From positions 1 through 6,763 of the forward strand of contig JASGCH010000078.1 in NCBI GenBank assembly GCA_030054245.1: DNA of 6,763 nucleotides. The letters are read 5' to 3'. This stretch comes from Gammaproteobacteria bacterium (lineage in GTDB: Bacteria; Pseudomonadota; Gammaproteobacteria; Burkholderiales; Burkholderiaceae_C). The notes beneath the pieces are model-generated. The model saw only the letters and a program-made list of their open reading frames with translations, was not told where the DNA came from and did not search any database. Numbering within the stretch: the first letter of the stretch is position 1; each line of letters begins with the position of its first letter. A program made the translations under genes and the position numbers. This document shows positions 5,690 to 6,763 of this stretch, in pieces.

Positions 5690-6169
5690 ATGATTGAATA
5701 CCATAAAGTGGTAAATGTCCCTTACCACTCATCCCAAATGTACGCTCTGGTAACCGATATCGCTAGGTATCAAGATTTTCTAGCTTGGTGCAACCATAGC
5801 CTAGTTTTAGAAAATAGGCAAGGATGGGTTTTAGCCGAACTTGGCATTCATTATAACGGATTTTCTGTCCGATTTCAAACACACAATACCTATATAGCTA
5901 ACCAGCAAGTCGAAATTAAGCTACATAAAAACAGTGGCATCCTTAAAGATTTAAAATCTACTTGGAGGTTTATTCAGAATCAGACGGGTTGCACCGTCAA
6001 ATTTGAGATACACATAGTGGTGGGATTGGTTTTTAGCTTACCACTTAAAAAAATTTTAACTTACATTGCCAGTAGCCTAGTAGAAGATTTCTTACTCAGA
6101 GCCCAACACATATATGGTCAGAATTACCTTAGTACTCAGTCAAGGGCTACGCCAAGTACTGGAATTTAA
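5690..6169 (+). CDS. ratA: RatA, START/SRPBCC-family protein
   Basis: A 159-residue member of the RatA (coenzyme Q-binding/START-like) family. In E. coli RatA binds 50S subunits and hinders 70S formation; eukaryotic relatives (Coq10) bind ubiquinone, so either role is possible here. Seen: MYALVTDIARYQDFLAWC (17-34), matching the family's MF.LV.DV..YPEFLPWC; FSVRFQT (58-64); SGILKDLKSTWRF (82-94), equivalent to DGPF..L.G.WRF; and a long C-terminal helix SSLVEDFLLRAQHIYG (128-143) that closes the hydrophobic cavity. The conserved domain ends at about 143; the last 16-18 residues are unconserved and lie in the ratB overlap. The ATG at 5690 gives the expected N-terminus but has no visible ribosome site. 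It is divergent from smpB, a standard proteobacterial arrangement. Confidence 0.93.
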   Translation: MIEYHKVVNVPYHSSQMYALVTDIARYQDFLAWCNHSLVLENRQGWVLAELGIHYNGFSVRFQTHNTYIANQQVEIKLHKNSGILKDLKSTWRFIQNQTGCTVKFEIHIVVGLVFSLPLKKILTYIASSLVEDFLLRAQHIYGQNYLSTQSRATPSTGI

Positions 6170-6422
6170 TATAGAATTACCCACACATAGTATCGTTAAA
6201 GATGCCTTACAGGTGTTGTCCTCATGGCACATCGACCTGCCTGAGGAGCTCACGAAAACCCATTTATTATACTGTTGGGGAAAACAATGTACTCCGGAAC
6301 AAAAACTACAAGATGGTGATAGGATTGAACTTTTACGCCATTTGTTGCGTAGCCCTAGAGAATCTCGTGCGCGTAGATTCGCCACTCAGGGAATGAGAAA
6401 AGCTGGATTGTTTAAAAAATGA
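6114..6422 (+). CDS. ratB: RatB / RnfH-family ubiquitin-like protein
   Basis: A 102-residue small protein of the RnfH/RatB (UPF0125) family with a predicted beta-grasp, ubiquitin-like fold. Seen: VRITLVLSQ (2-10) as the first strand; a middle helix SIVKDALQVL (26-35); YCWGKQCTPEQKLQDGDRIELLRHL (53-77), the family hallmark (WGK...L.DGDRVEIYRPL); and a basic tail SPRESRARRFA (80-90). The family has no firm biochemical function despite the toxin-antitoxin and Rnf names. The ATG at 6114 lies in codon 142 of ratA, giving a 56-base overlap in another frame. No Shine-Dalgarno is visible, so coupling to ratA translation is likely. The stop codon (6420-6422) runs into the left end of element D. In related genomes guaB is often nearby; it is not visible here. 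Confidence 0.9.
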   Translation: MVRITLVLSQGLRQVLEFNIELPTHSIVKDALQVLSSWHIDLPEELTKTHLLYCWGKQCTPEQKLQDGDRIELLRHLLRSPRESRARRFATQGMRKAGLFKK

Positions 6423-6689
6423 GACCATTGTGCAGTAAGCGTCGTAATGAAAGACGGTTGCACCATCGGCTGGTACCGTGGCTACACTGCCAATGGACAA
6501 GTTATGTATGTGCCTCAGTTCGTTGCGCTATCCATTGGGCTTCCGCTCCCAGTCTCGCATATACTCAATATGCGAGACTGGGAGCGCCCACCATGATCAC
6601 CTTCGGAAATGAAGCTGGTTGTGCGCAACTCAAGCCTTGTACTTTGAAAGCTCACTGAGCGGCACCAGCCGCTCAGTGCAGTGGTCTTA
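6421..6689 (+). repeat. Interspersed TIR element, copy D (about 269 bp)
   Basis: GAGACCATTGTGCA (6421-6434) is an outer left end. A second left end, AAGACGGTTGCACC, starts at 6451 and is followed by ATCGGCTGGTACCG. The right part AAGCCTTGTACTTTGAAAGC (6634-6653), GAGCGGCACCAGCCG (about 6657-6671) and TGCAGTGGTCTTA (6677-6689) complements the left ends and matches copies A and C closely. The central hairpin (6544-6586) is shared with copy C, as are TCAGTTCGTTGCGCT before it and GCCCACCATGATCACC after it. The outer left end overlaps the last two bases of ratB. Confidence 0.75.
6544..6586. other. Long hairpin inside element copy D
   Basis: CGCTCCCAGTCTCGCATAT (6544-6562) and its exact reverse complement (6568-6586) form a 19 bp stem closed by a five-base loop (ACTCA). 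It shares the 16 bp core of the copy C hairpin but is longer, because two bases flanking the loop differ in a way that allows pairing. It lies about 120 bases downstream of ratB and could protect or end its transcript, but no T-run follows. Confidence 0.85.
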
Positions 6690-6740
6690 CAATAGGGAAC
6701 TCCAATCTCTAAACGGGTCTAACCCAACCGGGTCAGTCGC

Positions 6741-6759
6741 CTCCGTCGCCGTGGCGGAG
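6741..6759. other. Small GC-rich dyad at the window edge
   Basis: CTCCG (6741-6745) and CGGAG (6755-6759) are inverted around a nine-base loop, in a G+C-rich stretch that is cut by the window end. The preceding 6690-6740 shows GGGTCTAACCC (6715-6725) and nothing else recognisable. No gene start can be supported here. Confidence 0.3.
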
Positions 6760-6763
6760 ACGG

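Noticed and set aside
6419..6658. 79-codon plus-strand frame starting at the ratB stop (ATGA overlap)
   Set aside because: The ATGA overlap looks like coupling, but the frame is entirely element D, and the same frame in copy C is broken by stops, so it is not conserved coding.
1..6763. CRISPR array or toxin-antitoxin locus
   Set aside because: The repeats are gene-gap elements at irregular distance without spacers. RatA/RatB carry a toxin-type name but no established toxin-antitoxin pair activity can be supported here.
1..6763. Neisseria- or Pasteurella-type DNA uptake sequences
   Set aside because: I did not find GCCGTCTGAA or AAGTGCGGT on reading; the repeated signal is the longer TIR element instead.

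Overview
The window looks like chromosomal DNA of a betaproteobacterium, probably Burkholderiales-like. The best lineage clue is SmpB, which reads GWEVKAARA and TLVPLNLHWK, close to betaproteobacterial forms as I remember them. The smpB / ratA / ratB gene set and the GHKRYDTAA-type cation diffusion facilitator fit the same placement. No species can be named from the sequence alone. Base composition is mixed, and the first ~660 bases are clearly richer in A+T than the metabolic genes.

Layout. (1) 1-662, plus strand: the 3' end of a long coiled-coil ATPase-like gene of the DUF2326 family, known from ABC-three-component conflict systems; its start lies outside the window. (2) 842-5549, minus strand: a run of five housekeeping genes, read from right to left. 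These are smpB (trans-translation), a gamma-carbonic-anhydrase-like hexapeptide protein coupled to smpB, a cation diffusion facilitator, a CoA-binding Rossmann protein of the YccU type, and metY (O-acetylhomoserine sulfhydrylase). (3) 5690-6422, plus strand: ratA and ratB/rnfH, divergent from smpB and overlapping each other by 56 bases.

The most striking non-coding content is a family of degenerate elements with terminal inverted repeats. Their ends are close to GAGACCTTTGCACC, followed by a GGCTGGTGCCG block. Copies or remnants sit in every gap between non-coupled genes: 676-839, 2135-2297, 2995-3149, 4125-4444 and 6421-6689. Only the 12-base smpB/yrdA junction and the 140-base divergent smpB/ratA region lack one. 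Two copies carry a nearly identical long hairpin (16 and 19 bp stems). I see no transposase gene, so these look like non-autonomous, MITE-like elements. Their ends resemble those of some IS5-family insertion sequences as I remember them, but this was not checked.

The housekeeping genes do not form one pathway. smpB and ratA/ratB form a familiar proteobacterial neighbourhood around translation quality control. metY supplies homocysteine for methionine synthesis. The DUF2326 fragment is the only sign of an accessory or defence-type system, and most of it lies upstream of the window. No tRNA, rRNA, tmRNA, CRISPR array or complete insertion sequence was seen.
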